Source: Brasenia schreberi
Lineage: Eukaryota > Streptophyta > Magnoliopsida > Nymphaeales > Cabombaceae
NCBI GenBank assembly: GCA_036023115.1
Contig: JAYKKT010000061.1
Location: 16,308,501-16,372,500, forward strand
DNA length: 64,000 nt
Direction of reading: 5' to 3'
Below, piece by piece: positions 20,540-32,375 of this stretch (position 1 is the first letter of the stretch; every line of letters begins with the position of its first letter). A model generated the notes under the pieces. It saw nothing but the letters and a program-made list of their open reading frames with translations, was not told the DNA's origin and did not search any database. A program made the position numbers and the translations under genes.

Positions 20540-20899
20540 GTGAAAGAAATCCATTATTTTTTGGTTCGTTCTTTTTTTCTTGACTTATTGCAACCACCTA
20601 TTATTGGATCTACAACCAAAAAGAATGGATCAAAATTTGTTAGAAAAGCAGAAAGAGGAAGAGAATGAGAAAAAGGTCAATTCAAAAGGAGATTTATTGA
20701 TTTATTGAGGTATGTTGTTGATTTAGTTTTAGTTTTTATTTTTTAGTTGTTTTGAGTAATTTTTTATCGGATTCTCATCAGAAAACTCAGGTTTTTTGGT
20801 AGTCTAATGTGCATCGCTTGTGTAAAAAGATGTGTTCCAGTCATCTAATTATCATCCTCAGTGTTATATACAATATCATCTTTTGCTCTCATTTGTATA
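20540..20899. other. no gene recognised
   Basis: AT-rich, with a purine-rich patch at 20,640-20,690. Nothing supported. Confidence 0.4.
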
Positions 20900-22520
20900 T
20901 ATATTTTGATACGTTCATGCAAATTCTTAACGCTTTCATATGATATCATTGCCACAATGAAAAGATAAGAGACATCGGAGAATATCTGCAAAAAGTATTA
21001 GCATAAGAATAGATTAATTATAATTTAGATAAACTAAATGCCTAAACAACATAATCAAATTTTAAGATGTGATTAACGTTTGAAAATATCATGAAACATG
21101 ATCATATCATATGTACTACATATCCCTCACAACTGATTGCCCAGTGTTTGACACTAACAATAGAAATGTCCTTGACATCATAGATGATTTCTTAACTTCG
21201 TCCAAACAATTTTTAAACATCTTTTCCTATGTGATAAAAAACATTTGAAGTGTCATTTCAATTATTGACTTGTATCATTTCATTACATTTAAGGAGAATG
21301 CTAATGTCATTAGCACATGGTATACCTTGTGAATAATATAATGTACAATGACATGTTTTTGAGTTTGAACCTACTATTTTCATATGATTGTACTCCATTA
21401 AAATAAAGTAAAAAGTGTGTCGTAATACTCTTTTATGAAGGTTTGCTATAAGATCTTTTGTCACATCAATGTAATGCATGATAGTTCATGATTCTTCAAA
21501 TGACTTGTTCAATTTTATATACAACTCTATCAACAAATGTGGTTGTTTTCAAATTGTATCAAATTTCTCAGTTGAACTACCAATGAATCCTTTCATCCTT
21601 GCATGTATCAAATCACCAAAATGTAATGCATGTATACTTACACCAATCCTTTCATACTTCAATAACTCTTTGACACACTTTAACACCCAAATATTATCTT
21701 TAAGGTTTATGTCAACCCAACAACCTCATCTTTTACTTGTAAAATACAACGTATATAATTGTTACACAATATGTACGGGTAAACATTAAAAAATAAAAGT
21801 AAAACACTTATATATTTGACTTAAATGTATTATCAAATTCCAATACCCATAGAAATGAATGTAATAGTTGCACGAAATGAGGATGCACAATATAATATCA
21901 CTGACAATATTTGTATCAGAATTTTTATGATACTATTTATGATATTGATATGCGTCTAGATCGGTAGTAGTTATTATAGAATACTTTGAGAATCCATGTT
22001 TTCCTTTCTAATTCTCATTCGTGCATTATAAATATGTTTTGTCATACTCATATTTGTTTCATTAACTCGCTTCAAATGCATCAAAATATGTTTTGATTTG
22101 CAATGGCTTTTATAAGTTCTCTTTTAACACTATACTCAACGCCATTCATTATCCTTACAAAAGTATGTCCTTCAAGATATAAGACTAGAAAATAGTTATT
22201 TATTTCATTCACTACATTCAATTTCTAATAACCATCGACTGCACCTTCTTTTTCCAATAAAAATTGGTAGTCTACCTTCTTAGTGCCCATTCACCTACTA
22301 TTTTCAATATCAGTATTTTTACTTGACTTATATTTGCTACTCCTTTCACACTCAAGTCATACCTTATTTGTTCTACCTTTATTCTTCGAAAAAAGAATAA
22401 CAATAATAATATTATGTTTCCTCTCAATGTTTCTTACGTACTCAATAAGTTCATTATATCCTAAACACATATTTTATACAAACATGAGTGAATAATCAAG
22501 TTTATCACCCTCGTAATCAA
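20900..22520 (-). pseudogene. decayed MULE/FAR1-like transposase relic
   Basis: The clearest piece is 21,258-21,479, with LHKRVLRHTFYFILMEYNHM then CHCTLYYSQGIPCANDI. This resembles the end of plant MULE and FAR1-like transposases, including a SWIM-type C-X-C ... C-X-H motif with the final His changed. The minus strand to about 21,900 gives broken frames with WVLEFD and similar hints. No terminal inverted repeats were found. The family call rests on one short motif and is tentative. Confidence 0.4.
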
Positions 22521-23150
22521 TAAATTGCTATTCTACTTTACCGATCAATAAATATATGACACACTACAATAACTTTCACTCTTCTTAGTCTTGATATAAT
22601 AAGTACTTTGATCAGTTGTCTCCTCTGAATTGATTCTATCATAATACTTTCGTTTGAGTTGTTTGTCATTATGTAATATATTTAAAAAGATATAAAATTC
22701 AAAGCATAACACATGAAACACGTGATTTGATTGAGGACACCTTGGGAGGAACATAGGATAACAGTATCCTTCCTTCAGGAAAAGATGCGCTTGGCCCGCG
22801 TCCCTCCTTAAGAAAGAGATACGGCTGAAGTATGTCTCTTCCTTAAGGGAAACACAACCCATGCATGTCTCTCTATGAAGAAAGTCACGCCTACGTCGCT
22901 TTTTAAATCAAAATTCCGATAAGTGAATCGCTCGACTCAAAATCGTGAAACATCAATCAAAATGAAAAATACAAAAATAAGATAAACCTATAAAAATACA
23001 AAGATATTACTAATAACCAATTTCTCAAAATCTAGAAAATTCTGAAAATCGACTGGATCAATCGTCTCTTTCTTTGTTTTTCTTCTTCTTCTTTCATTTA
23101 ACTCCGATAAGGAAGTAATCCGATACTCGTTGGTTGCGAACAAAACAACA
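22521..23150. other. no gene; short internal repeats
   Basis: At 22,765-22,860 similar units of the type ccttccttcaggaaaag, ctccttaagaaagag and cttccttaagggaaa recur three times, each a small inverted repeat. The rest is AT-rich and unassigned. Confidence 0.4.
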
Positions 23151-23166
23151 ACTCTCTCTCTATATA

Positions 23167-23218
<52 letters not shown>
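23151..23218. repeat. palindromic compound microsatellite (CT)n(AT)n(GA)n
   Basis: ctctctctc is followed by an AT/GT run and then gagagaga, so the two ends are complementary and the 68 bp can fold into one hairpin. Confidence 0.85.
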
Positions 23219-23832
23219 TTGATTCTTAAGTTAGCAAAATCCATGAGTAGCTTTCATATTGCGCTGGTACATATCTTCTGGACTCTTCAAATCTAATAGG
23301 TTTAAAAGCTTTGTCATTTCCAGCTAGTTTTGTTGAGGTATCAGTGACAACCAGTAATTGAACAAAATTGTGCTGAAGTTCAGTGAACACAAAAAGAAAC
23401 ATATGCAACTAACTAGAGAGAAGTTGTTCAAGTTCAATGACCCTTTCATATCTGTAAGTTTATTTTTGATGGTAACAAATTAAACTCTTTTATTTGCTAC
23501 AAAACAATCATGATGCTCATATGCTTTTTGTATTTTTCTTTATATTTGCTTATTACTTTTGTTGAAGGTTCCTATTTTTGTGGCTATGACTATCTTTATT
23601 CATGCTGTCTTATTTATTGCATCTCGATTATTTTAGTTCCTTTGGTAACCTAGGTATGTAACCATGTTTGTGGTGTCTTTTCACTTTTGTACGATATATG
23701 GTGATGGCAGAAAGGTGTCCCCTTTAAGAGTGAGTTTAGTGAGTTTCATTCAACTTTTGAAATTCTATTCTAGCTAATTAGATCTACTATAGTTGATCTT
23801 GTGGAAATTCTATTCTTATACCCCTACACTTA
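23219..23832. other. no gene recognised
   Basis: T-rich intron-like sequence. A 60-codon minus-strand frame at 23,226-23,408 has no recognised relationship. Confidence 0.4.
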
Positions 23833-23975
23833 TAGAAATTAGAGAACCCATTATATATATAAGTTTTTAATCATAAATAAAAGTGTACCACTAAATCCAT
23901 AATATCCCCGCTATATCCCTACCACTCTATCAGGGTTAATCGCTAACAACCCGCTATCTGCTATTGATAACATAA
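23833..23975. repeat. dispersed repeat, inverted relative to 1-100
   Basis: 23,837-23,930 matches the complement of 1-100. 23,930-23,975 continues with gctat units and ends gctattgataacata. Copia-2 RT sequence begins immediately after this end. Confidence 0.75.
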
Positions 23976-24619
23976 CTACTTATAATAATCATATTATCGA
24001 CATAGAGCAAAAGAATTACAATACCTATAGAGGACTTTCTTATAAACAAAGTGTGTCAGTATAACAGATAGAAAAACCATGTAATGTCATGAGTTTAGTC
24101 ATTCTATCAAACCAAGCTTTATGAGCTTATTTGAGATCATACAAAGCTCTTTTGAACTTTAATACTTAGTTTCTAGGAAGATTGAGACCAAGAGGAGGTT
24201 TTATATATACTTCTTCCTTCAACCAACCATTTAAAAAGGCATTTTTAACATCTAATTGATAAATATTCTAATGATCAATTGTACAAACAACTAGAAGTGT
24301 TCTATTAATTGTCATTCTAGCCAGATGAGCAAAGGTTTCTTCATGATCAATTCTATACTGTTGTGAGTAATATTTGACAACTAATCTAGCTTTATAGTGA
24401 TCACCATTAGTCTTAATTTTATAGACCTATGGACAACCTATAGTCTTTTTATTTGGTGATCTAGATACAACATCCCAAGTTTGAGCTCTATATAAAGCAT
24501 TTAACTCTTTGTTCATGGCATAAATCAAGTCTTGTGACAATTGAGCTTCCTTAAAGATTCTAAGTTACTTTATAGCTGAAATATTCGTTACCAAGGCTCT
24601 ATGCCTCGGTGAAAAACTA
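23976..24619 (-). pseudogene. Copia-2 reverse transcriptase, truncated
   Basis: Homologous to Copia-1 2,260-2,880. The catalytic box at about 24,000 reads LYVDNMIII, losing the second Asp. Several stops and frameshifts are visible, and no frame is open beyond a few dozen codons. Confidence 0.82.
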
Positions 24620-25138
24620 TCATAGGAGACAAACCTTAAGAAGTCTAGAATAACAGTTTGACCTTCTAAGAATAGGCATAGTTCTCCTCGTATAATATTG
24701 ATAAAATAGTGTAACAAAATGTCTTAAAATCATATGTTCATCAAGGTCATTTTCTATATGAATTACCTCTTCACCTAAAATATCATTGAAGAAGGAATAG
24801 GAGTCATCAATAGAACTAACATCATCCATGCTTTTAAAAACATATTCATTTTCAAAAAACTTGATATTTCGCAATACATAAAGTTTGTCATTTTTATAAC
24901 TATGACACTTATACCCTTTTTATTTATTCCATATCCTAGAAAAACACACTCTATTGTATGATAGGATAATTTATCATCTTTGTGAGTATAAATAAAATAT
25001 TTACATCCAAAAATATGTAGTCTAGAATAGTTGGGAGAAACTTTAAAAAGTTTTTTTAAATGAGACAAATTTTTTGTAAAGCCGAAGAGGGCATCCGATT
25101 AATTAAATAAACTATAATCATAATAGCTTCTACTTAGA
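24620..25138 (-). pseudogene. Copia-2 integrase tail and linker
   Basis: Two overlapping open pieces (24,620-24,874 and 24,775-25,068) hold FGCKYFIYTHKDDK, ECVFLGYGINKKG and KFFENEYVFK, matching the same part of Copia-1 with a frameshift between them. Confidence 0.82.
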
Positions 25139-25690
25139 AATTCTTAAGGAACACCACTTGATAAAAGCAAGGTTCTTGTGGTTTCCAAAATATATCGATG
25201 TTTACGTTTCGAAATACCATTTTATTGGGAGTCTTAGTGTAGGAGGTTTAATGTATGATTCCAAATTTATAAAGATGATTTTTAAAGTCTTTTCACATAA
25301 ACTCCCCTCTTGAATCTGATATAAAAATCTTGATTTTGGAATCAAATTGATTTTTTACAAAATTATGAAAGATAACAAAATTTTGAAAGACATTAGATTT
25401 TGCTTTTAAAAGATATACCCATCTATACCTAGTAAAATCATCTATAACAATAACATAGTAAAAAATGCCCCCTTTAGACAAAACGGGTGCCAATCTCATC
25501 CATCCGAAATGAACTATTTCGAGGGGTCTTGTGGTAACATGTATTTTATTTGAAAATGGAAGATGTATTTTATGAAGAACACAATCTTTGCAAGAAAGAT
25601 CGTCCTTAGTCTTTATTCCAAGAGGACATTCATACAATTTTTGAGCATTAAGATGTTAGTCTCTTGTGCCATGGAAGAGTATCATTTGAT
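25139..25690 (-). pseudogene. Copia-2 integrase core
   Basis: Reads CKDCVLHKIHLPF, then the first acid motif as IVHFGW (usual HSDVW, so the Asp is lost), IDDFTRYRWVYLLKAKS and ISDSRGEFM. The NGVAERKN region is broken near 25,230. Inactive. Confidence 0.87.
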
Positions 25691-25759
25691 AAAATATTGA
25701 TATATCTTATAATATATAAATAGTCTATAATGTAAAATCCACCCTCTTTATGTCCATGA

Positions 25760-26560
25760 CTAATCACCTTCCTCGAGAGGTGATCCTATATAATACATCT
25801 CCATGGATAAAAGAGTTGCAACATAATTTTTATCTAAAATTTGAGATACATAGAGTAAGTTTAAATTTAATTTTTGAATAACACTAATTTTTGATATTTC
25901 AAAGTTCAAGGATGGAAGATGTTCTTCTACTAAAGTCATCTTCTTTTTCAATGATGGTAAATGACTTCTTTTCTTGCTTCACTTGATCCTTTATTTTTGA
26001 AATGAGGATGATGATAAGTCTTTAGATTTGCTCCAGATTTTGATGTGGCTAGTGGGGTATCCCTTTGAAGCCTAACTTAATTTATTCTTGTTTTCGTCAT
26101 TTGAAGATCGGTAAGTACCTCTTTTTTGGTAAAAAACGGCTTCTGATGGATAAATTTTTCTCCAAGACTTCTTAGGAATTGATATAAAAAATGTTCATTG
26201 TCCTCATATTGTTTCTTGTTAAGACATTGTGTACATTTTTTTCTATAGGCATATAATTGATTCTAAATATTAGAATATTCAGTAAAAAAATTGTTTACCC
26301 TTTTATCTCCTTATCTAAGAGAGACCAATTTGTCTCTTAATGCCATTCTATGAGCAACATCACTTTGAACATGATATTTTTTAAAATATTTCCATGCTTC
26401 TTCCTTTTGCTCAAGCGTGACATTAACGGAGGGTTCTACCTTTAAACCACTTACATAGGCCCATAACTTTTTAAAATATAGATAATTTTCTATAGTTTGG
26501 GCCCATGTTTTATAGTTTGAAGGTGTTAAACGAAAATTAAACTCTCCTTTCTCATCAATA
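25760..26560 (-). pseudogene. Copia-2 protease and gag remnants
   Basis: LNLLYVSQ marks the end of the protease, but its DSG motif was not found and a deletion is likely near 25,900. Gag is homologous to Copia-1 4,560-5,246 and contains frequent stops. No intact CCHC knuckle is seen. Confidence 0.7.
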
Positions 26561-26627
26561 TAAACTTACAATAAAACCATGCTATCGGCACGCTTCCTGA
26601 GATAACAAACGACATTCCCACGATCGA

Positions 26628-26644
26628 GAATGATTTTGATATCA
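26628..26644 (-). other. Copia-2 primer-binding site, degenerate
   Basis: The minus strand reads TGATATCAAAATC directly after the LTR, about three changes from the initiator-methionine site. Confidence 0.6.
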
Positions 26645-27026
26645 TGTAATCAAGATGATTCTTCAATGTAGTAGCGGAAGATTGGTAAATATCACCTCAA
26701 AATATCACACACAAAAGCTTTCAAAAAAGACTAATAAAGTGTATGTAACAAAGGCACAATATACTGAAAATAAATATTATTTAGCCACAAAAGGCTTGTT
26801 AAAAATGTATTGATAAGAGTGATATTTATAAAAGAGAACATAAGAGAAAGAGTGAGAGAATAGAAGAGAAGAGGTGAAAAGGAGGAGAGGGGGCAGGTTA
26901 CATCCAGCCCCCAACGGCTACATGACTAGCCGTTGGGGGTCCTGGTGACGGTTGGATCCCCCGTTATAACCCGACTAGCCAGGGCTTGTCAAGGTCGGGC
27001 CCGAGTGGCCCATGTCATGTTCTAAC
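26645..27026 (-). repeat. Copia-2 5' LTR
   Basis: Starts TGTAATCAAG and ends GTTCTAACA. Minus-strand TATAAATA at 26,823-26,830. A 13-bp perfect hairpin (arms cccccaacggcta at 26,908-26,920 and tagccgttggggg at 26,927-26,939) matches the one in Copia-1. Confidence 0.87.
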
Positions 27027-27321
27027 ACAACTGTCCTGGGTAACAACTAGAAATATCTAGTTGTTGCCAGTGCTGGCACACTCCCTCTCTTTCCTTCCAT
27101 TCAACCCTCCCTCTCTTTCCTTATAGCTGTTACCTCACTTGCTCTTCTTGTCTATAAATACAAACTCTCCTCTCTTGTAATGTGCAGCCTTGGGGGCATT
27201 GCTTTGTTAATAAATATCTCTTTTGGTTAGTTTCATTCTGTGTGAAGTATTCGAGACATTTTGCATGGAAATTGAGATCGGGTGAGCCCGATCTTCATTA
27301 CAGTTTAAAAACCAAGATGAC
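27027..27321. other. unassigned; LTR-like features
   Basis: Contains a duplicated ccctctctttcctt block, a plus-strand TATA-like ctataaatac at 27,151-27,160 and aataaa at 27,211. This resembles the promoter and polyadenylation layout of a small LTR, but no matching second copy exists in the window. Confidence 0.3.
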
Positions 27322-28002
27322 ACCTGAACAAGTTCTAATTTTGGTGACTTTGCATCTGGATCCCAAAGATTGTGGAAACTGATTTTCAATTTCACTATTT
27401 TCCCTTCTAGAATTGTTTTTAATTTATTCCGCATTATATTTCAGGAATATACTTCATTCATCTCACTGATCTGAAAAAACTAAATTACATTTTTCTTTGT
27501 ACTCAGTACTTGTGACTTCCTGATGTGTTGAAGTTTTCTTATTTTTGTACCTGAACAAGTTCTAATTTTGGTGACTTTGCATCTGGATCCCAAAGATTGT
27601 GGAAACTGAGTTTCAATTTCACTATTTTCCCTTCTAGAATTGTTTTCAGTTTATTCCGCATTATATTTCAGGAATATACTTCATTCATTTCATTGATCTG
27701 AAAAAACTAAATTACATTTTTCTTTGTACTCAGTACCTGTGACTTCCTGATGTGTTGAAGTTTTCTTATTTTTGTACCTGAACAAGTTCTAATTTTGGTG
27801 ACTTTGCATCTGGATCCCAAAGATTGTGGAAACTGAGTTTCAATTTCACTATTTTCCCTTCTAGAATTGTTTTCAGTTTATTCCCCATTATATTTCAGGA
27901 ATATACTTCATTCATTTCACTGATCTGAAAAAACTGAATTACATTTTTCTTTGTACTCAGTACCTGTGACTTCCTGATGTGTTGAAGTTTTCTTATTTTT
28001 GT
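27322..28002. repeat. three tandem copies of a 227-bp unit
   Basis: Units start at 27,322, 27,549 and 27,776, each with acctgaacaagttctaattt and ending in ttttcttatttttgt. The copies differ at only a handful of positions, so the expansion is recent compared with nearby elements. It lies in the intron upstream of the RING exon. Confidence 0.93.
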
Positions 28003-28127
28003 ACATTTGTGCAGTTGCTTTGGATGTTACGGGATTATTGCATCATGCATTAATCACCTTTCTTGCTTGATTGTCTTAAATTGATGAACAACTGACCTAA
28101 GTAATTGCTTTGTGCACCCTTATCCAG

Positions 28128-28532
28128 AAAAGAAATGCTAGTGGTCTTGAGAGAAGCAGTTTTTCTGTTGCAAATTTGACTACAAGGAATGCTTGTTATA
28201 GTAATTCTGTTTTGGATATCAAGGAAGGTGATCTTGTTGAAAACAACCACCAAGAGTTTGTTATTCATACTGCAACTCTTGATTCTGGTAGTTCAGGAAG
28301 CAACAACATAAAACTATATCAAAAACCAAATTCAAGTTCGTTACCTGATGATTAGGAGAAATCTCAAGGGAAGTGTGAAGGATATTCTTCTGTAGACACA
28401 TCATGCAGCAAGCATTTGCCTATTTAAATTTCTTGTGCCATTTGCTGGACAGAGTTCAGCTCAACCAGGGGAGTGCTGCCTTGTGGGCATCGTTTCTGTT
28501 ATTCCTGCATATAGAACTGTGCTGATAAAATG
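28128..28532 (+). pseudogene. RING-PHD gene: exon with linker and first half of RING
   Basis: Acceptor tatccag precedes the exon and GTAAAT follows it. The single frame carries a polar linker and then the first RING half: SCAICWTEFSSTRGVLPCGH, RFCYSC. This matches a plant family with N-terminal BRCT, a C3HC4 RING and a C-terminal PHD (E3 ligase-like nuclear proteins, AT1G67180-type). Three in-frame stops occur: TAG 28,353-28,355, TAA 28,425-28,427 and TAG 28,512-28,514. At the last one the family has Gln (CIQNWADHM). A BRCT-encoding exon was not found upstream. Confidence 0.85.
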
Positions 28533-28643
28533 GTAAATGGCACACTGGCATATTATCTTTGACTGTTATCTTGGAGTAATCTCTTGTTTTCTTGAATATT
28601 TTGTCATACGATTTGAACTTGGGAAATACTCGTGTGATTGCAG

Positions 28644-28817
28644 GATTCAAAAGGAAAAGAGTCAACATGTCCCTTGTGCAAGGCTTCCTTTGTCTGCATC
28701 ACGAAGATGGAGGATGCATCTTCTCCTGATCAGAAAATGTTTTCACAAACTATTCCTTGTTCTCCAAAGACAAACTTAATCTTGCTTCACAACAAGGAGC
28801 AGAACATGGAAGACTTA
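28644..28817 (+). pseudogene. RING-PHD gene: exon with second half of RING
   Basis: Acceptor tgattgcag, phase 0 with the previous exon across a 111-bp intron. It reads ESTCPLCKASFVCITKMEDA, completing the RING, then DQKMFSQTIPCSPK, the segment that follows the RING in this family, and MEDL before a GTAACT donor. This exon has no stop of its own. The next exon is 32.3 kb away, beyond the Copia-3 nest and Copia-4. Confidence 0.85.
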
Positions 28818-28900
28818 GTAACTACCCCCATTTCAATTTTTTCACGTCTATGAATGGATAAAATACCCCATTAAACTGTTCACTATGAGTTGTCGCTGAG

Positions 28901-28905
28901 AATAT
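28901..28905. repeat. Copia-3 target-site duplication, left (AATAT)
   Basis: Matches 54,977-54,981 exactly. Confidence 0.8.
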
Positions 28906-29285
28906 TATAAATTGTTGTTGATAATCGAAGGTTGAATTGTCCACGATACAACTTGTCAAAACGCCAAGGTCTCAAATCATCCGAATATTGATGTCACATA
29001 CAAATAACTCAATAAGAATGCGGAAGCAAGACAAACTCCAAACAAAAGTTGTGCAAAGACAACATAATTTATTCATGAGCTAGTGATGTATTTATAGAGT
29101 ATACATATCTACATAAGAAGCAACAAAAAGGAGCAAAGGATGGAGCAAGTGCTGGTCGGCCAACCTTGGCCAGCACTAGCCATTGGGGCTCCAGCGGCTA
29201 GTTGCTGGCCAGGGCCCTAGTGGCCCTATGCCATACCAAAATAGTGCATGAGCCCTACTAGCTCGTGCCACCTATTACATTAACA
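28906..29285 (-). repeat. Copia-3 3' LTR
   Basis: Starts TATAAATTGTTG (TG to TA) and ends ATTACATTAACA. Homologous over its length to 54,603-54,976. Minus-strand TATAAATA at about 29,090. The polypurine tract TTTGAGGGGAGG (minus strand) follows at 29,286-29,298. Confidence 0.9.
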
Positions 29286-29298
29286 CCTCCCCTCAAAC

Positions 29299-30120
29299 TG
29301 ATGAATGAATATCTGCATTCTAACTTGCCACTAAGCTAGCGTCTTCCTTTTACGGATAGTCCCTTAGTTAATACATACGCAATTAATATCCCAAAAAGAA
29401 CATATGCTGTGGTTATCGATCCACTATCCAATTTCTCCTTGACAAAGAAGTGTCAATCTATCTCAATGTGTTTGTCTGTCATGTTGAACCGGATTGTGTG
29501 CACAATGCTAATGGCGTAAGACTGTCACAATACATAGTGATTGGGATCAGGAAAGAGAATCTCCTTTACATCCGCAGTAACCAACGTGAACTAAACAATC
29601 TCTTCGGTAGTAGATGCCATGGCCTCGATACTCGGCCCTCTGCCCGGTTAGCATCAGATTGCAACCACGAACCCCCGTTTCTTGCTCTTCCAAGAAATAA
29701 GAGAATCACCGAAAAATATACAGATAACGATCTTAGGGACCTCTTGTCTAAGGGACTGTTGATCATGCCATGATCGGCGTAGAGTATGCAATGACCCTGT
29801 ACTTAAGGAAGTTATTGATCCAAATAAAAGAGGCTATGAAAGAGTAATACTCTTCTAATTGGTTATAGATAGCGAAAGAGGTCATGATCTGGCACTTAAC
29901 GATATGTGTAGTAGGGAGTACAAGCAAACTCGACTAACAACAACGAACAGCATATACGTGCAATATCTGAGTCCCCGAGTAATAGTAAGGTATACCAAGC
30001 TCCCAACAATAATGACGATATAAAGTAGGATCGACAAAGGTAAGTCCATCAAGAAAACTCAGATTAATGATTCTACTCAACGGGAGTGATCTAATAGCCT
30101 TATCATAGTGTCTACCGCTG
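29299..30120 (-). pseudogene. Copia-3 RNase H, heavily broken
   Basis: Around 29,600-29,710 the minus strand gives GDSLISWKSKK and then, after frame changes, EAMASTTEEIV, the hallmark end of copia RNase H. No long frame survives. Confidence 0.72.
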
Positions 30121-30900
30121 CTCAAGAATATCTCAACATATTTCTGATTGAAAGAAGATAACCTAGCCTAAAGTGGAGAAGCTACTCTCAATACCCAAGG
30201 AAATATCGCATTAATAAAACTTCAAAATCTTTCATTTCAAACTGTCGTCTAGCTAACTCTATTTTCAAAATCTGAAATACTACGTGAATATCATCACCGA
30301 GTGATAATCATGTCATCAACATATAAAGACAAAATGATACTGACTTATGCCTTCAGATGCACTTAAAAAAAAAGCGAGTATGACTACTTGAAGCAAATCC
30401 AAGGAAGAAGATCAGCAACCTTGAAGAAGTCTTTCTCCGAATCTTAAGCAGCACGGGTGCTTGTTTCAGACGTATATAATGCTTTTCGAGCTTAGGTACA
30501 TACCCAATCATGTAAAACACCCAGGAAGTCAGGGCGCCATATAAACTTCTTCTTGAAGATCTCCATTCAAGAAGGCATTTTTAACATCAAGCGGTAAAGA
30601 TATGCCACCGACGAGCATCAAGCAGGGTCTGCAGTCAAGAGTACGAATAATAGTCATTTTTACTCTTTGACAGAGCAAATGTCTCCTCATAATCCATACC
30701 CATACTTGCATTGAGTAATAACTGCCCACACATCAACTCAGTTTTCTGTATCAGCTCAATAGATCCAATGGAATTAGTTCGGATTTTATATACCTAACGA
30801 CAACCAACAATGGCTCTCTTACCAGGAGATAGAGAGAACCAGAGTCCCAAGTAATCACTGTCTTTTGCTATGCTGCGAAAGTTCCTCATCCACGTAGTCT
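30121..30900 (-). pseudogene. Copia-3 reverse transcriptase, heavily broken
   Basis: YVDDMIIT is readable at 30,303-30,325 with its catalytic acids intact. DVKNAFLNGDLQEEVYM is at about 30,530-30,590. The pieces are in different frames with many indels, more decayed than Copia-1. Confidence 0.82.
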
Positions 30901-31403
30901 TGCTGCCAAAGAGGATCAAGAATAGCCTCTTTATAGGGAAGACAGGCTCGAGAGAGACAATGCATAGAAGCTAAAAAAGGAAAGAAAAAGATGAAGAATA
31001 ACAAGAATAAGCAAATATCGGGTAACTCAGTGGACTTACACGAACGCGTACGGATTCACGGTACGTGGTGCAGGATCCACGATCTCGGACGGAGCTCATG
31101 AGGACCGTGACAGGAGAGAGAGAAAGCTTCGGATGTGCGAGAGTAATGAAGTTGTCGCACTCTGGCTGCGAGAAGGGTATTTGAAGTACTAGGAACTCAC
31201 GAGATGACAAACTACCTAATCCCCGCGTAAAAGGATTTATCATTGAATAAGGTCGAGATCTAGTCAGAGCTCATGAGTAGTGGACGGAATAGGAAAAAGA
31301 AAGGTATATGCTCAAGAAAAACAAGTCACGTACACGAGACCCACATAAGTTTCTGAAAGGTTATCGGATCAAAACAACGATACTCCTTTCACCTTTACCA
31401 TAA
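30901..31403. other. Copia-3 linker region, no domain recognised
   Basis: Expected to be the integrase-RT linker. An open frame of 90 codons (30,971-31,243, minus) has no copia motif, so this stretch may include foreign or scrambled sequence. Confidence 0.4.
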
Positions 31404-32240
31404 CTAAGAAAGACACAAATAGCAAGATTGAGAGGACAAAACACATGTCGCTATTCCACGTGAGATCTGAAGAGAGCGAAGCAAGCACAACCCAAAAACT
31501 CTAAGTCTTTTATAATAAAGAGAAATATTATATAGTTTTTCAAAAGGAGAAATATTTGCAAGATTGGATGAAGATATTTTATTGATAAGATATACAACAG
31601 TAAGAGTAGCTTCTACCCATAAAAATATAGGAACATTGCTGGCAATTAACATGGTTCGACAAGTTTCTATAATGTGTCTGTTTTCTCTCAGCTAGGCCAT
31701 TTTGCTGAGGAGTTTTAGTGCAATACTTTTGATGAAAGATCACATTAGTTTCAATAAATTTTTGAAATTTAATTGACATATATTCTCCATCTGAATCCGA
31801 TCTAAAAATCTTAATGGTGACTCCAAATTAATTTTTGATCATGTTGCAAAAGATTGTAAATTTTTCAAATACTTCTGATTTATGCTTCAAAAGATATATC
31901 CAAGTAAAGGGAGTAAAGTCATCCACAAATATCACATAATATTGAACTCCTCTCTCAGAAACAATGGAGGCAGGAACCCAAACATCATAATGTATTAATT
32001 CAAAGGCTTTGTTCGGTACATAGTTTCTTTCACAAAAGGAGAGATGATGCATCTTTCCAAGAACACATTTTTTACATTCAAACTTTTGTTTCCTAATCTT
32101 TTTCATCAAAAGAATGTTACATAATTTTTGTAAATCCAAATGTCAAAGTCTTTTATACCAAAGGGTAGCATCTTGGGTTACATTACAAGACTCAAAATTT
32201 GGCTTAACAAGATAATCCATTTTGTATAGTCCACTTTCTC
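31404..32240 (-). pseudogene. Copia-3 integrase
   Basis: In element order: CKKCVLGKMHHL (zinc module), ELIHYDVWVPASI (first acid kept), FVDDFTPFTWIYLLKHKSEV, a frame break near 31,828, TKTPQQNGLAERKQTH (catalytic Glu kept), another shift near 31,652, then LWVEATLTVVYLINK. Three frames are needed. Confidence 0.88.
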
Positions 32241-32375
32241 TATGGCCTTGACCAATCATCTTCTTCGATTTGTGATCCAGCACTACACAATGCTAGGATG
32301 AGAAAGTGACTATACAATCATTATCACAATTTTGAGCAACTGAAAGTAAGTTCAAATTAAGTTTAGGTATAAAGC

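Larger units (their letters stand above)
23976..27026 (-). mobile_element. Copia-2: truncated Ty1-copia element
   Basis: Related to Copia-1 along its whole length. It has a 5' LTR, primer-binding site, gag, protease, integrase and RT on the minus strand. RNase H, polypurine tract and 3' LTR are absent: homology stops at 23,976 inside RT, where a dispersed repeat begins. Many stops are present, and the RT box reads YVDN instead of YVDD or YADD. Confidence 0.9.

Noticed and set aside
27027..27321. Solo LTR
   Set aside because: Promoter- and polyA-like motifs are present, but no second copy or target duplication was found.
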